From the NCBI GenBank assembly GCA_003162615.1, contig PMNG01000072.1, forward strand, positions 1 to 13,033: a stretch of DNA of 13,033 nucleotides, given 5' to 3'. The notes beneath the pieces are model-generated. The model was not told where the DNA came from, searched no databases, and saw only the letters and a program-made list of their open reading frames with translations. Shown in pieces: positions 1 to 6,410 of this stretch. Source of the DNA: Methanothrix sp. (GTDB lineage: Archaea; Halobacteriota; Methanosarcinia; Methanotrichales; Methanotrichaceae). How positions within the stretch are numbered: position 1 is the first letter of the stretch; the number at the start of each line of letters is the position of its first letter. The translations under genes were made by a program, and so were the position numbers.

Positions 1-12
1 GGAGTTTTCGCT

Positions 13-43
13 ACCCCCGCACCTCGTCTCTATAACCGGGGGT
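13..43. repeat. GC-rich inverted repeat upstream of the TtuA-like gene
   Basis: ACCCCCG at 13-19 is complemented exactly by CGGGGGT at 37-43, giving a 7-bp stem around a 17-nt loop. No T-run follows on either strand, so it is not a clear terminator. It lies just upstream of the candidate TATA box and could be the end of an upstream transcript or an operator. The function is unknown. Confidence 0.35.
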
Positions 44-52
44 GCATAGACT

Positions 53-60
53 ATTATATC
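53..60 (+). promoter_or_regulatory. Candidate TATA box for a leaderless TtuA-like mRNA
   Basis: The AT-rich element ATTATATC is centred about 26 bp before the ATG at 82. In archaea the TATA box usually lies 25-27 bp before the transcription start, so the transcript would begin at or next to the start codon. No good Shine-Dalgarno sequence precedes the ATG, which fits leaderless translation. Confidence 0.45.
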
Positions 61-81
61 CTAAAAGAGTGGGAAGCCCGA

Positions 82-894
82 ATGACCAGATGCGATAAGT
101 GCAATGCTCGATCCGTAATCTTTCAGAGGTACTCCGGCATGCGCCTGTGCCGGAGCCACTTCGATGAGGACGTTCACCGCAAAGTGCGCGAGGCCCTGCG
201 CGAGACTGGGATCTTCGGCAAGGGCGCGAAGCTCGCCATAGGCCTTGATGGCGGCAAGAGCAGCTCTGCCATGCTTTACATTCTGAAGAACCTGTTCTCG
301 AGAAGAAGGGACATCAAGATGGTTGCAGTTCTGGTGGATGAGGGGATCTTTGGTTACAGATCAGAGATGCTTGCAAACGCTCGCTCTCTGGCAGAGCGGC
401 TGGAGATACCGCACATTACCAAGAGCTTCAAGGATGCATACAAGGCTACAACGGACGAAATTGCCGCTAAAAATTCTTCGGGACCGCCTTGCACTTTCTG
501 CCTAGATATGAAGAGTGCCCTCTTGAACAGATCTTCCTTGGAGCTAAAAGCCGATGTTCTGGTCACTGGCGATACCCTCGACCGCGAGGCCCAGACCATC
601 ATGCAGAGCTATCTTCGGGGAGAAGTCGATCGGATTTTCACGCTTCAGCAGCAATACCGCTTTCAGGGAATGGTGCCCGTGATCAAACCCCTTAGAAGGG
701 TTCCGGAGAGGGAAGTCGCCCTTTACGCTGTAACTCATGATCTGTCTCCCTCTGACTCTTGCCCATGCCCCTACATTGGAGATCCCATGAGACAAGAGGT
801 CAAGAAAAGCCTTGAGGACTTTGAAGGAAAACATCCCGGGACGAAGTACTCCCTGTTGCGCAGCATGGAGCGACTGGTCAAACTTAAACCGTAG
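82..894 (+). CDS. TtuA/Ncs6-family PP-loop ATPase (tRNA 2-thiolation-like), divergent
   Basis: This 270-residue protein has the TtuA/Ncs6/Ctu1 layout. That family adenylates tRNA uridine (U34 or U54) and inserts sulfur using an Fe-S cluster. An N-terminal zinc finger uses C4, C7, C23 and H26. The ATP loop is at 55-62, a CxxC pair at C137/C140, and a late CPCPY motif at C227/C229. The end, PGTKYSLLRS (252-261), matches the family. Several key positions differ from what I expect. The usual SGGKDS loop reads DGGKSS (56-61). The usual TGHNLDDEAQ motif reads TGDTLDREAQ (162-171). The C-terminal CxxC zinc ribbon of many members is absent. The three cysteines that would bind the Fe-S cluster are kept. 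The protein may therefore be a specialised paralogue rather than the housekeeping enzyme. Family membership is secure; the exact substrate is not. The downstream neighbour is a tRNA gene on the same strand. Confidence 0.8.
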   Translation: MTRCDKCNARSVIFQRYSGMRLCRSHFDEDVHRKVREALRETGIFGKGAKLAIGLDGGKSSSAMLYILKNLFSRRRDIKMVAVLVDEGIFGYRSEMLANARSLAERLEIPHITKSFKDAYKATTDEIAAKNSSGPPCTFCLDMKSALLNRSSLELKADVLVTGDTLDREAQTIMQSYLRGEVDRIFTLQQQYRFQGMVPVIKPLRRVPEREVALYAVTHDLSPSDSCPCPYIGDPMRQEVKKSLEDFEGKHPGTKYSLLRSMERLVKLKP

Positions 895-938
895 TCTTCT
901 GGGACGTGGATTTGGGATTGGACCCTCTTGACTTCGGG

Positions 939-946
939 TTTTTTAT
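939..946 (+). terminator. Poly-T terminator after the TtuA-like gene
   Basis: A run of six T residues (939-944) followed by AT lies about 45 bp after the stop codon and just before the tRNA promoter. Such U-tracts terminate transcription in archaea without needing a hairpin. Confidence 0.4.
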
Positions 947-960
947 AGCGTCAGGGCAAA

Positions 961-970
961 GCCTTTAAGT
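961..970 (+). promoter_or_regulatory. TATA box for tRNA-Thr
   Basis: GCCTTTAAGT contains a TTTAAG core centred near 966. Transcription would start near 992, about 5 nt before the mature tRNA 5' end at 997. This spacing is normal for archaeal tRNA genes with a short 5' leader. Confidence 0.5.
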
Positions 971-996
971 GGAGACGGAGATTATTTGCGGGGTGC

Positions 997-1070
997 GCCT
1001 CGGTAGCTCAGCTGGCAAGAGCGATTGACTTGTAATCAATAGGTCGCGTGTTCGAATCACGCCCGGGGCT
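997..1070 (+). tRNA. tRNA-Thr (anticodon UGU)
   Basis: The cloverleaf was folded by hand. The 7-bp acceptor stem (997-1003 with 1063-1069) contains one G-U pair. The D stem is 1006-1009/1019-1022. The anticodon stem is 1024-1028/1036-1040, with a 7-nt loop carrying TGT at 1031-1033. The variable loop is 1041-1045. The T stem is 1046-1050/1058-1062, with loop TTCGAAT. The discriminator is U at 1070. CCA is not encoded, since CCT follows. There is no intron. It decodes ACA threonine codons. A protein gene starts only about 31 nt after the tRNA end, so the two may share a primary transcript. Confidence 0.95.
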
Positions 1071-1101
1071 CCTTGACTTTCGGCCGAATTGGGGGAGCGC
1101 T

Positions 1102-1563
1102 GTGGACAAGTTCTTGATGTGTTTCCTGGTCATAGCTCTTGCTTTCTTAGTCTTAGCGGGCCCGATCGCCACGGCCAAGCCATCGTTCTTCGAAGAAAAA
1201 AGCACGGGAAGCGATTTGGCGGAGCTGGATGCGTTGCTTTCGGGGGATCACGGCGATGCCAACGGCAGCCGCGAGATATACCAGCTCTATGGTGGGCAAG
1301 TAAGGCCAATCCAGCCCAGTATCCCAACAGGTGCGTTGTACGATGTTCCCTATCAAGATTACTTCAACAGCTTCGCCATCTTTGGCGATTTCCTGGGACT
1401 GTTCGAGGACGGAAATCTGACACCTCCACAAATAAACAGCACGTGGAGGAAGACGTACCTAGATAGCATTGTCGCGACAGCTCCGAGCGCAAAGGGCAGG
1501 ATGACCCAAGCCGGGAGTTCTCACCTCCTTAAGCCGCTGCTGATAAACGAGCCGCAATTCTGA
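1102..1563 (+). CDS. Small secreted protein of unknown function
   Basis: The function is not recognised. I chose the GTG at 1102, which has a GGGGGAG Shine-Dalgarno at about 1090-1096. The frame is open further upstream, but that start lies inside the tRNA T-arm and is unlikely. The 153-residue product begins VDKFLMCFLVIALAFLVLAG, a positively charged residue followed by a strong hydrophobic segment and an ATA-K cleavage region near residue 25. This indicates export or an N-terminal anchor. The mature part is mixed polar, rich in Gly, Asp, Tyr and Pro, and has one or two N-glycosylation sequons (NLT, NST). No cysteine pair, LPxTG-like signal or known domain is visible. No TATA box is obvious between the tRNA and this start, so transcription probably reads through from the tRNA promoter. 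It ends directly against the convergent zinc-ribbon gene, with no spacer. Confidence 0.6.
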   Translation: MDKFLMCFLVIALAFLVLAGPIATAKPSFFEEKSTGSDLAELDALLSGDHGDANGSREIYQLYGGQVRPIQPSIPTGALYDVPYQDYFNSFAIFGDFLGLFEDGNLTPPQINSTWRKTYLDSIVATAPSAKGRMTQAGSSHLLKPLLINEPQF

Positions 1564-1680
1564 TCAGAGTCGCCTACTCCTTTTTATGTCCAGCCTCGTT
1601 TTGCACCTCGGGCAGGCCTTGGGCTTGGCCACCCTAGTCTCCCAGCGGTAACCACACTTAGCGCACTTTGTCTGTTTCAT
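1564..1680 (-). CDS. 38-residue zinc-ribbon microprotein
   Basis: The minus strand from the ATG at 1680 to the TGA at 1564 encodes 38 residues. CAKC (C6, C9) and CPRC (C23, C26) are spaced as in a compact zinc ribbon. Lysine and arginine are abundant, and the tail ends KRSRRL. The opening MKQTKCAKCGYRWETR and the PKACPRC turn look like a genuine rubredoxin-like or nucleic-acid-binding zinc knuckle rather than a chance frame. Its role is unknown; binding to nucleic acid or to a ribosome or transcription complex is inference from charge and size. A TATA-like element at 1701-1710 is centred 26 bp before the ATG, which suggests a leaderless mRNA. Its stop codon abuts the stop codon of the convergent secreted-protein gene. 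Expression of the short frame is unproven. Confidence 0.7.
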   Translation of the reverse strand: MKQTKCAKCGYRWETRVAKPKACPRCKTRLDIKRSRRL

Positions 1681-1700
1681 ATATCCACGGTTGTAATAAG

Positions 1701-1710
1701 AGTATTAATA
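1701..1710 (-). promoter_or_regulatory. Candidate TATA box for the zinc-ribbon microprotein
   Basis: On the minus strand the element reads TATTAATACT, centred about 26 bp before the ATG at 1680. That predicts transcription starting at the start codon. It lies in the divergent region shared with the Lrp operon, so the regulator at 1789 could influence both directions. Confidence 0.4.
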
Positions 1711-1778
1711 ACTTTCCATTGATATGAATATACTTTCGAATCCAAAGGCAAAGCCTAAAATAAAGGGCTACAGCAATT

Positions 1779-1785
1779 AGGGGAT
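1779..1785 (+). promoter_or_regulatory. Shine-Dalgarno site of the Lrp-family gene
   Basis: AGGGGAT lies 3-4 nt before the ATG at 1789 and supports that start. AT-rich TATA candidates further upstream are GAATATACT (about 1726-1734) and CTAAAATAA (about 1755-1763). The sequence alone does not decide between them. Confidence 0.45.
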
Positions 1786-1788
1786 TCT

Positions 1789-2268
1789 ATGAGCGAGATT
1801 CTGGAGATCCTGTCTGAGAACGCCAGGGCCACTCCTGCGGAGATTGCGACCCTCCTGGGGCTATCCGAGGAGGACGTAGCCCGCGAGATAAAAGATCTGG
1901 AGGACTCCGGTGTCATAAAGAAATATATCACCCTGATAAACTGGGAGAAGCTGGAGGGCTCGTATGTGTTCGCCGTGATAGAGCTGAAGGTGTCCTTACA
2001 GCGCAAAACCGGTTACGACTCTGTAGCAGAAAGGATCGCCAGGTTCTCAGAGGTAGATTCGGTCAGGCTAATCTCAGGAGATCACGACCTCCAGATAACT
2101 GTGAGAGGGAAGTCCATGAAGGATGTGGCATTCTTCGTGGCTGAGAAGATCGCGACCTTGGATGGGGTTCAATCGACCTGCACTCATTTCATATTGAAGA
2201 GCTATAAAGAGCACGGCGTAATACTCACAGATAGGCCAAAGCCGAAGAGGTTGGTGGTCACCCCATGA
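1789..2268 (+). CDS. Lrp/AsnC-family transcriptional regulator
   Basis: The 159-residue protein has the standard two-part Lrp/AsnC fold. An N-terminal winged helix-turn-helix (about 3-45) contains TPAEIATLLGLSEEDVAREI and the following DSGVIKKY wing. The RAM effector-binding and oligomerisation domain follows (about 57-140), with SGDHDLQITVRG at 96-107, the usual ligand-loop region. Family members bind amino acids or related metabolites and regulate metabolism genes as dimers or octamers. Its stop overlaps the aminotransferase start (ATGA at 2265-2268), so the two are translationally coupled. The regulator probably senses a substrate or product of that enzyme; this is inference from linkage. 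The C-terminal tail (141-159) is basic and slightly longer than in minimal members. A Shine-Dalgarno sits just before the ATG. Confidence 0.9.
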   Translation: MSEILEILSENARATPAEIATLLGLSEEDVAREIKDLEDSGVIKKYITLINWEKLEGSYVFAVIELKVSLQRKTGYDSVAERIARFSEVDSVRLISGDHDLQITVRGKSMKDVAFFVAEKIATLDGVQSTCTHFILKSYKEHGVILTDRPKPKRLVVTP

Positions 2269-3458
2269 AGCAGCACCAGAAAGAGATTCACGCCTTCAAT
2301 CCCGAGTCTTACGTTGCATCGACAGTAAAAGCCATGCCCCCCTCTGGGATCAGGAAGTTCTTCGACCTGGTTAACGAGATGGAGGGAGCAATCTCCTTGG
2401 GGGTGGGCGAGCCGGACTTCGTGACCCCATGGCACATCAGAGAGGCGTGCATATACTCACTTGAGTCCGGCATGACCTCGTACACCTCCAATAAAGGGAT
2501 GCCCGAGCTTCGGGATCGCATCTCCGAGCAGATGAAGAGGGAAGCCGGCCTAGAGTACGATCCCGTAGAGGAGATACTAATAACTACGGGGGTAAGCGAG
2601 GCGGTGGATCTCGCCTTCCGGGCGACCCTCAACCCCGGCGATGAGGTGATAGTTCCTGAGCCGTGTTACGTGGCCTATGTTCCGGACATCGTACTCGCAG
2701 GGGGCGTTCCGGTTACGGTGACCACAAGGCTTTCTGACCTGTTCAAGGTCCGGCCGGAGGAGATCTCTCGAGCTTTGACAAGGCGTTCCAAGGCACTAAT
2801 ACTCAGCTATCCAAACAACCCCACGGGGGCCATCATGAGCAGAGAAGACTTGGAGGAGCTTGCCGACGTAGTAGTAGAGAACGACCTAATGGTAGTATCC
2901 GATGAGGTGTACGGTAAATTAACCTACTCTGGCAGGCACGTCAGCTTCGCCCAGCTTGAAGGGATGCAGGATCGGACCATCGTCCTTAATGGGCTCTCCA
3001 AATCCCATGCCATGACAGGATGGAGGGTCGGCTTTGCGCTTGGCAATTCCGCCCTTGTCTCGGCCATGACCAAGATTCATCAGTACACTATGCTGTGCGC
3101 GCCGGTCATGGCTCAGGTGGCAGCTCTCGAAGCCCTGCAGAAGGGAGAGGACGGAATGCTTGCTATGAAGCACGAGTACGATCTGCGCCGCAGGCTGTTC
3201 GTCTCAGGGCTGAACCGAATAGGCCTGGACTGTTTCGAGCCCCAGGGAGCCTTCTACGCTTTCCCGTCAGTGAAAGAGACTGGTCTTACATCTGAGGCAT
3301 TTGCCGAGCAGCTACTGAAAAAGCAAAAGGTAGCTGTGGTCCCGGGTAACGTTTTTGGCGCTGGCGGCGAAGGTTTTCTCAGGTGCTCCTACGCCACATC
3401 CAGGGAGGAGCTGATCGAGGCCCTGGATCGAATGGAGACCTTCCTGAAAGGCCTTTAA
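2265..3458 (+). CDS. PLP-dependent class I/II (aspartate-type) aminotransferase
   Basis: The 397-residue enzyme has normal length for the fold-type I aspartate aminotransferase family. Visible landmarks are GVGEPDF (46-52), TTGVSEA (107-113), SYPNNPTG (181-188), SDEVYG (212-217) and the PLP-binding lysine K246 in LNGLSKSHAMTGWR. R373 in FLRCSY is expected to hold the substrate alpha-carboxylate. It would act in the cytoplasm, moving an amino group between an amino acid and a 2-oxo acid. The substrate cannot be read from sequence; aspartate, aromatic or branched-chain amino acids are all possible. It overlaps the Lrp gene by 4 bp and is followed after 3 bp by a phospholipid-synthesis-like gene, forming one operon. 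The pairing of an Lrp regulator with this aminotransferase is a common archaeal arrangement. Confidence 0.92.
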   Translation: MKQHQKEIHAFNPESYVASTVKAMPPSGIRKFFDLVNEMEGAISLGVGEPDFVTPWHIREACIYSLESGMTSYTSNKGMPELRDRISEQMKREAGLEYDPVEEILITTGVSEAVDLAFRATLNPGDEVIVPEPCYVAYVPDIVLAGGVPVTVTTRLSDLFKVRPEEISRALTRRSKALILSYPNNPTGAIMSREDLEELADVVVENDLMVVSDEVYGKLTYSGRHVSFAQLEGMQDRTIVLNGLSKSHAMTGWRVGFALGNSALVSAMTKIHQYTMLCAPVMAQVAALEALQKGEDGMLAMKHEYDLRRRLFVSGLNRIGLDCFEPQGAFYAFPSVKETGLTSEAFAEQLLKKQKVAVVPGNVFGAGGEGFLRCSYATSREELIEALDRMETFLKGL

Positions 3459-3461
3459 GAT

Positions 3462-4070
3462 ATGCTAAAATCCCGTCTGCCGACGGAGCGAACCGACAGT
3501 GTGCTGTGCTGGTTCTCTGCCTTGGGCCTTGGTCCTAACTATTGGACAATGCTGTCTCTTGTGCCCGCTTCTGTCGGTTTTCTGGCTCTAGCCAGCCATC
3601 GACTGGCCGCCGGCCTAGTTTTATTTGCAGCCTCCGGGTTCATCGATATGGTGGACGGAGCTGTGGCCAGGGTCACCAACAGCTCAACAGCTTCAGGAGC
3701 TTTCATCGACGGTGTCATGGACAGGTATGTAGAACTCTTACTCTGTCTTGGGCTGACCCTTTACCTTGGCCCCGAAGCTTACCTACTGCTCCCCATTCCA
3801 TTCTGGATGGTGCTGATGATCTTCGGGTCGGTCATGACGAGCTTTGTCCGGGCTTATGCCGATCACCGAGGAGTCTTGAAAGATCCACTTCTTCAGAAGA
3901 GGATGGGCGGGCTTCTGGAGAGGGCCGAGAGGCTCATAGTCCTGTACCTGGGAATGCTCCTGGGTATCTTCGATGAGAACTGGCTCTTGTGGGCTATCAT
4001 AGTGGTGGCAGTCCTATCCAATGTCACAGCGGTACAGAGGATCATCTTCGCCGTCCGTCGTGGCAGATAG
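3462..4070 (+). CDS. CDP-alcohol phosphatidyltransferase, probable archaetidylinositol phosphate synthase
   Basis: The 202-residue membrane enzyme carries an intact class I CDP-alcohol phosphatidyltransferase motif: D62, D65, G66, A69, R70, G79, D83 and D87. This fits D-x2-DG-x2-AR-x8-G-x3-D-x3-D exactly. Around it are about six hydrophobic segments (roughly 29-45, 48-62, 88-105, 108-130, 150-172 and 174-195). The family condenses CDP-activated lipid with an alcohol or inositol phosphate, with divalent metal held by the aspartates. In methanogens a close relative makes archaetidylinositol phosphate from CDP-archaeol and inositol-1-phosphate. The AERLIVLYLGM stretch near 154-164 resembles that subfamily, but archaetidylserine or archaetidylglycerol phosphate synthase cannot be excluded. 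It starts 3 bp after the aminotransferase stop with only a weak ribosome site, so coupled translation is likely. Confidence 0.85.
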   Translation: MLKSRLPTERTDSVLCWFSALGLGPNYWTMLSLVPASVGFLALASHRLAAGLVLFAASGFIDMVDGAVARVTNSSTASGAFIDGVMDRYVELLLCLGLTLYLGPEAYLLLPIPFWMVLMIFGSVMTSFVRAYADHRGVLKDPLLQKRMGGLLERAERLIVLYLGMLLGIFDENWLLWAIIVVAVLSNVTAVQRIIFAVRRGR

Positions 4071-4208
4071 GAGAAATGGACTTCAGATTTAAATACTATC
4101 TAAAAACTGTAATTATTTATTTCAATTTTCTATTAAATATATATCTATGATCGATACGGTTCAGTTATCTTTCATTTAATCATAAACTTAAAGGAAACTG
4201 GTAAAGTA
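4071..4208. other. AT-rich intergenic region after the Lrp operon
   Basis: The stretch is strongly AT-rich with several T-runs on the plus strand (for example around 4113-4130). It probably terminates the Lrp operon and carries upstream promoter DNA for the surface protein. No convincing open reading frame or RNA gene was seen. Confidence 0.4.
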
Positions 4209-4217
4209 TTTATATAA
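4209..4217 (+). promoter_or_regulatory. Strong TATA box of the surface-protein gene
   Basis: TTTATATAA is a near-consensus archaeal TATA box preceded by a purine-rich stretch that could serve as BRE. Transcription would start near 4239, giving a leader of about 30 nt. Confidence 0.65.
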
Positions 4218-4253
4218 CTTCTTCTTAATCATTATATCATGAACTTAAATTTT

Positions 4254-4262
4254 GAAGGGGTG
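4254..4262 (+). promoter_or_regulatory. Shine-Dalgarno site deciding the surface-protein start
   Basis: GAAGGGGTG lies 7 nt before the ATG at 4270. The frame also has a TTG at 4252, but that codon precedes this site, so ATG 4270 is preferred. Confidence 0.6.
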
Positions 4263-4269
4263 TATAGCA

Positions 4270-6216
4270 ATGAACGATAAAATGGAGGGAAGATGGGCAG
4301 TCGGCCGAGCAATAACGACGTCCCTCGTGCTGGCTGTATTTTTCCTGTTTGTTTCAGGGGCATTTGCCACAGACTCTAGTGTCATCCAGGGAATGATCGA
4401 CAACGCTTCTCCCGGAGATGTTATTCAAGTACCACAAGACACCTATACGGGAAGTATAATCGTCAATCAATCGATTATTCTGGAGGGTATTGACAACCCT
4501 GTGCTTGTTAATGCCTCCCCAAGTCTAGTTAGTGCCTCCTCAAGTCTAGTTAATGCCTCTCCCGTGGTTGACGTAACGGGCGATGGCTCCGGCTCTACAA
4601 TCACAGGGTTCAACATAACCGGCTCAGGGACAGCCGTGCTTGTCGAGGGTCCCGATGCAGCTAACGTCGCCCTGGTTTACAATAATATATATCGTAATGG
4701 CGTAGGGCTTAACGCGTCTGATTTTGGTACATGCCTGGACAACGAGCCGTATACATTGAACTTCTGGGGAGAGAACGGCACTGGTCCACAAAGAGGCAAA
4801 GATGGTGCATCTACAATCATTAACGGCCAGTCTAACTTAAAGGTAAACAACAAAGCCAGCAGCAAGGTCGCCAGCAAAGTCAAGGGTACAAACAGTAAAG
4901 TCAATGGCAATGCCAATTCCAAGCCCAAAACCAAGGCAAACAGCAAGGTTGGCAGTGTAGTCTATACCAACAATGGGATTGATGGATTTGCGGATGATTC
5001 AGCGTGGCTTACAGCTGGTGTCATCAACGGGAAAGTCATCAGCGCAATCGATTGTACGTCTGATGATCTTGTCCTGCTCAACCCAGATGCGGGGGTTGAC
5101 GTCAGCATCTTCGGGGCATTTGACCCTTCCTGCATTGTAGGGTCAGCCGCATACCTGGGAACGCCCTATGGGACGATCCCATCTGGATTGGGAGTTGCAA
5201 TAAGATACGTTGATGTCTTTGTGAAGGGTGACAACGCGGACGAAGCCAGGGTGAACATCAGCTATACGCCCGAGGAGGTCGCGGATGCAGGAGTCCTTGA
5301 GGATTCCCTGACGCCTTACCTATGGACTGGCACAACCTGGAGAAGTCCGATCGATGGAACTTTGATACGAGACCCAGATAATGGTGTAGTGAGCGGAAAC
5401 TTCTCCACGCAGAGCCTGAGCGGCCAGCCTATAGCCCTGATCGGTAGGAGTTACGAAGTCACCTTTGTTCCAAAAGCAGACCCGACAAAGCAAATCTCGA
5501 CCAACCCAGTGTTGGACATCACCATAGATTCGGCAACTAACATCGGTGCTGTGTATTACCAGCTTGACGGACACGCCAGTAACGGATGGAAGCTGATAGA
5601 GAATGTCGGCGGCAACACCTGGCAGAACCCCAGTTGGGCCATCTCTGATGCAGATTGGGCGAACGTGACCAACGGAACCCATACCTTCTACTTCAATTTC
5701 ACCAGGGATAGCCTGCCTCCCGTGGGGGGAGACGGGGAGATAAGCTGGCAGTTCACCAAGGGCGGTAACGTACCGCCTGTCAGCCCGATAGTTATCACCA
5801 GCCCCAAGGCAGGCGACACGCTTACCCGTGCGCCATGGAAGATAACCTGGACAATGCCAACACCAGAGAATGTGCTGTCCGTTGACCTGTGGTTCGCTAG
5901 GGACGGGGACTTCACCATGAGGGGAGGTTTGAACAACCCGCTCCACCTGGCAACTCTAGGAGCCGATACAAGCTACCTGTGGAGGTCGCCGAACTTCCAG
6001 ACCGACACAGCGAAGATTGCGGCGGTCGTAACCTACAACGACGGAACTCAGTTCGTAGGATTCAGCGACAACTTCAGCCTAGCCAAGGGTTACTCCTTCC
6101 ACGCCTACAAGCCGACTCCTAAGACGCCCTGGCAGTTAGGCTCAGGTATCTCCCGGGCTGTGATCGTCATCGGATCGTGGTTCAAATCACCACACATCCC
6201 ATACGTCATCGGATAA
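4270..6216 (+). CDS. Large secreted surface protein with N-terminal beta-helix (NosD-like) region
   Basis: The product is 648 residues from the ATG at 4270. A signal peptide is clear: a charged start, hydrophobic residues 15-29 and likely cleavage after SGAFA at residue 33. Residues 37-150 resemble the start of methanogen NosD-type right-handed beta-helix proteins (IQGMIDNASPGDVIQVPQDT and repeated GFNITGSG/YNNIYRNG-type turns). The expected NWWG-type motif appears as LNFWGENGTG (163-172). A lysine/serine/asparagine-rich low-complexity segment with repeated SKV units fills about 190-228. A beta-rich middle follows, then a domain at about 505-605 opening IVITSPKAGDTL, typical of extracellular adhesin modules. 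Many N-x-S/T sequons are present. There is no PGF-CTERM, LPxTG or other C-terminal anchor, so it is probably secreted or loosely attached. An S-layer, adhesin or sheath role is inference. The gene is monocistronic, between a strong TATA box and a hairpin terminator. Confidence 0.75.
   Translation: MNDKMEGRWAVGRAITTSLVLAVFFLFVSGAFATDSSVIQGMIDNASPGDVIQVPQDTYTGSIIVNQSIILEGIDNPVLVNASPSLVSASSSLVNASPVVDVTGDGSGSTITGFNITGSGTAVLVEGPDAANVALVYNNIYRNGVGLNASDFGTCLDNEPYTLNFWGENGTGPQRGKDGASTIINGQSNLKVNNKASSKVASKVKGTNSKVNGNANSKPKTKANSKVGSVVYTNNGIDGFADDSAWLTAGVINGKVISAIDCTSDDLVLLNPDAGVDVSIFGAFDPSCIVGSAAYLGTPYGTIPSGLGVAIRYVDVFVKGDNADEARVNISYTPEEVADAGVLEDSLTPYLWTGTTWRSPIDGTLIRDPDNGVVSGNFSTQSLSGQPIALIGRSYEVTFVPKADPTKQISTNPVLDITIDSATNIGAVYYQLDGHASNGWKLIENVGGNTWQNPSWAISDADWANVTNGTHTFYFNFTRDSLPPVGGDGEISWQFTKGGNVPPVSPIVITSPKAGDTLTRAPWKITWTMPTPENVLSVDLWFARDGDFTMRGGLNNPLHLATLGADTSYLWRSPNFQTDTAKIAAVVTYNDGTQFVGFSDNFSLAKGYSFHAYKPTPKTPWQLGSGISRAVIVIGSWFKSPHIPYVIG
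4504..4566 (+). repeat. Three tandem 21-nt repeats inside the surface-protein gene
   Basis: Three consecutive near-identical 21-nt units start at 4504, 4525 and 4546. They encode LVNASPS, LVSASSS and LVNASPV (residues 79-99). Each unit keeps frame, so copy-number change would lengthen the protein by seven residues per unit. Two of the three units carry an N-x-S sequon. Confidence 0.75.
4837..4953 (+). repeat. SKV/NSK low-complexity coding repeat
   Basis: Degenerate AGCAAGGTC/AACAGCAAG units encode a Lys-Ser-Asn-rich stretch (about residues 190-228) with at least five SK(V) units. It has almost no acidic or aromatic residues and interrupts the beta-helix-like region. It is probably a flexible, strongly basic linker exposed at the cell surface. 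Confidence 0.6.
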
Positions 6217-6224
6217 AACCAATC

Positions 6225-6257
6225 GGCCCACAAAACCTGTGGGCCCTCTTATTTTTC
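6225..6257 (+). terminator. Hairpin terminator after the surface protein
   Basis: GGCCCACA (6225-6232) pairs perfectly with TGTGGGCC (6238-6245) around a 5-nt loop. T-rich CTCTTATTTTTCC follows. It looks like a bacterial-style intrinsic terminator and lies 9 bp after the stop codon. Confidence 0.75.
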
Positions 6258-6410
6258 CTCTGTTTTCCTGGCCTTAATCTCAGGTCCATTGGTTGCTCAA
6301 TTGCTATGAGCAAGTTGAAAAGACTATACAGTTCGTTAATGAATCCTAGTATCGAAAACTGATGCTTCACAACGAGATTAAGAACCTTAAGTTGAGAATG
6401 ATGAAGTGGA
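6258..6410. other. Intergenic region between the surface protein and the DUF1805 gene
   Basis: No coding frame with a credible start or family match, and no RNA gene, was seen. The plus- and minus-strand genes converge here. Confidence 0.4.

Noticed and set aside
544..834. 96-residue minus-strand frame within the TtuA-like gene
   Set aside because: Shadow of a confident coding region; no independent start signals or recognisable domain.
1048..1101. Upstream in-frame GTG start for the secreted protein
   Set aside because: It lies inside the tRNA T-arm and would put a non-hydrophobic stretch before the signal segment. GTG 1102 has a Shine-Dalgarno and gives a proper signal peptide.
5320..5946. 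208-residue minus-strand frame inside the surface-protein gene
   Set aside because: It overlaps a well-supported secreted-protein frame; its own translation has no recognisable domain, signal or initiation context.
6177..6362. 61-residue plus-strand frame across the end of the surface-protein gene
   Set aside because: It crosses the hairpin terminator, starts inside another gene and shows no family features.
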